Positions 6,028-6,499 of a DNA stretch of 6,499 bases are shown piece by piece. The stretch is from an uncultured Lachnospiraceae bacterium (GTDB lineage: Bacteria; Bacillota; Clostridia; Lachnospirales; Lachnospiraceae), in the NCBI GenBank assembly GCA_937915975.1, contig CALGGL010000123.1, forward strand, positions 1-6,499, in the 5' to 3' direction. The number at the start of each line of letters is the position of its first letter. Position 1 is the stretch's first letter. The notes below the pieces were generated by a model that searched no databases, was not told where the DNA came from, and was given only the letters and a program-made list of their open reading frames with translations. Position numbers and translations under genes: made by a program.

Positions 6028-6499
6028 ATGGGAAAAAATTGTATTGTTGCACAATCGGGAGGACCGACAGCTGCTATAAATGCATCTCTTGCGGGTGTTA
6101 TATCGGCAGTAAAATCAAGCGACAGATATGAAAAGCTTTATGGAGCCGTACATGGCATACAGGGAGTTTTAAGAAAAAAATTTATGGATTTATCGGATTT
6201 GGATGATGATTTTATCGAGAGGATAGCTATAACTCCTGCGATGTATCTGGGCTCGTGTCGATTTAAGCTTCCGGATTTTAATGAGGATAAAAAGCCTTAT
6301 GAAGAAATATTTGGAATATTTGAGGAATATAATGTAGGAGCGTTTTTCTATATAGGCGGAAATGATTCCATGGATACGGTTGCTAAGCTTTCTACTTATG
6401 CCGCATCGATTGACAGTGATATAAAAATAGCAGGAATACCAAAGACCATAGATAATGATTTGCTTGTAACCGACCATACTCCCGGCTTTGGTTCGGCAG
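6028..6499 (+). CDS. pfp: PPi-dependent 6-phosphofructokinase, N-terminal part (3' truncated by window edge)
   Basis: Phosphorylates fructose 6-phosphate to fructose 1,6-bisphosphate in glycolysis, here probably with pyrophosphate rather than ATP and so reversibly. The first 157 residues are present; the frame is open to the window end. Visible motifs: QSGGPTAAINAS at 9-20, the glycine-rich phosphoryl-donor loop; SCRFK at 76-80; YIGGNDSMDT at 108-117; PKTIDNDL at 138-145, with the catalytic aspartate in TIDND; TDHTPGFGSA at 148-157. ATP-type enzymes carry GGDGS and PGTIDND. Asp at 113 in place of Gly, and Lys at 139 in place of Gly, are the known marks of PPi use. Asn at 112 replaces the usual Asp. 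AGGGGAG at 6013-6019 is 8 nt before the ATG, and the gene follows dut by only 20 bp. The family is certain; the donor is inferred. Confidence 0.93.
   Translation, partial: MGKNCIVAQSGGPTAAINASLAGVISAVKSSDRYEKLYGAVHGIQGVLRKKFMDLSDLDDDFIERIAITPAMYLGSCRFKLPDFNEDKKPYEEIFGIFEEYNVGAFFYIGGNDSMDTVAKLSTYAASIDSDIKIAGIPKTIDNDLLVTDHTPGFGSA

Noticed and set aside
5434..6477. Other open frames overlapping dut and the phosphofructokinase gene (5434-5715 minus, 5892-6131 plus, 6190-6477 minus)
   Set aside because: They conflict with motif-supported genes in other frames; the 5892-6131 frame spans the dut/pfp junction.

Overview
This moderately AT-rich window reads as ordinary chromosome of an anaerobic Firmicute, most likely a Lachnospiraceae-type clostridium. 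That placement is an inference from four things: an oxygen-sensitive class III ribonucleotide reductase, a PPi-type phosphofructokinase, a trigger-factor-like lipoprotein, and strong AGGAGG-type ribosome binding sites. I see no mobile element, tRNA, rRNA, CRISPR array or obvious transferred segment.

Layout. Positions 2-1168 (+) hold the end of argJ and all of argB, the last genes of an arginine biosynthesis operon. A long symmetrical hairpin (1178-1253) closes that operon and also ends the convergent gene at 1271-2368 (-). This gene encodes a secreted lipoprotein with an FKBP-type prolyl isomerase domain and a trigger-factor-like C-terminal region. A 342-bp divergent intergenic region (2369-2710) follows. 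Its right half holds a near-consensus promoter for nrdD and two NrdR-box-like sites 31 bp apart; its left half holds nested inverted repeats that no gene explains.

From 2711 all genes run on the + strand: nrdD (anaerobic ribonucleotide reductase), a 121-bp gap with a GCAA-capped hairpin, nrdG (its radical-SAM activase), dut (dUTPase), and the first 157 codons of a PPi-dependent 6-phosphofructokinase that runs off the right edge. The last gene has no stop codon inside the window and is easy to miss.

How the genes fit together. NrdG installs the glycyl radical on NrdD, which makes dNTPs without oxygen. Dut hydrolyses dUTP to dUMP (the dTMP precursor) plus PPi, and the PPi-type phosphofructokinase can use PPi as phosphoryl donor. 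The nrdD-nrdG-dut link is a coherent nucleotide module under probable NrdR control; the tie to glycolysis is only an inference from adjacency. I did not find an undescribed multi-gene system. The most informative non-coding signals are the NrdR box pair, the nrdD/nrdG hairpin, and the unexplained inverted repeats at 2426-2503.
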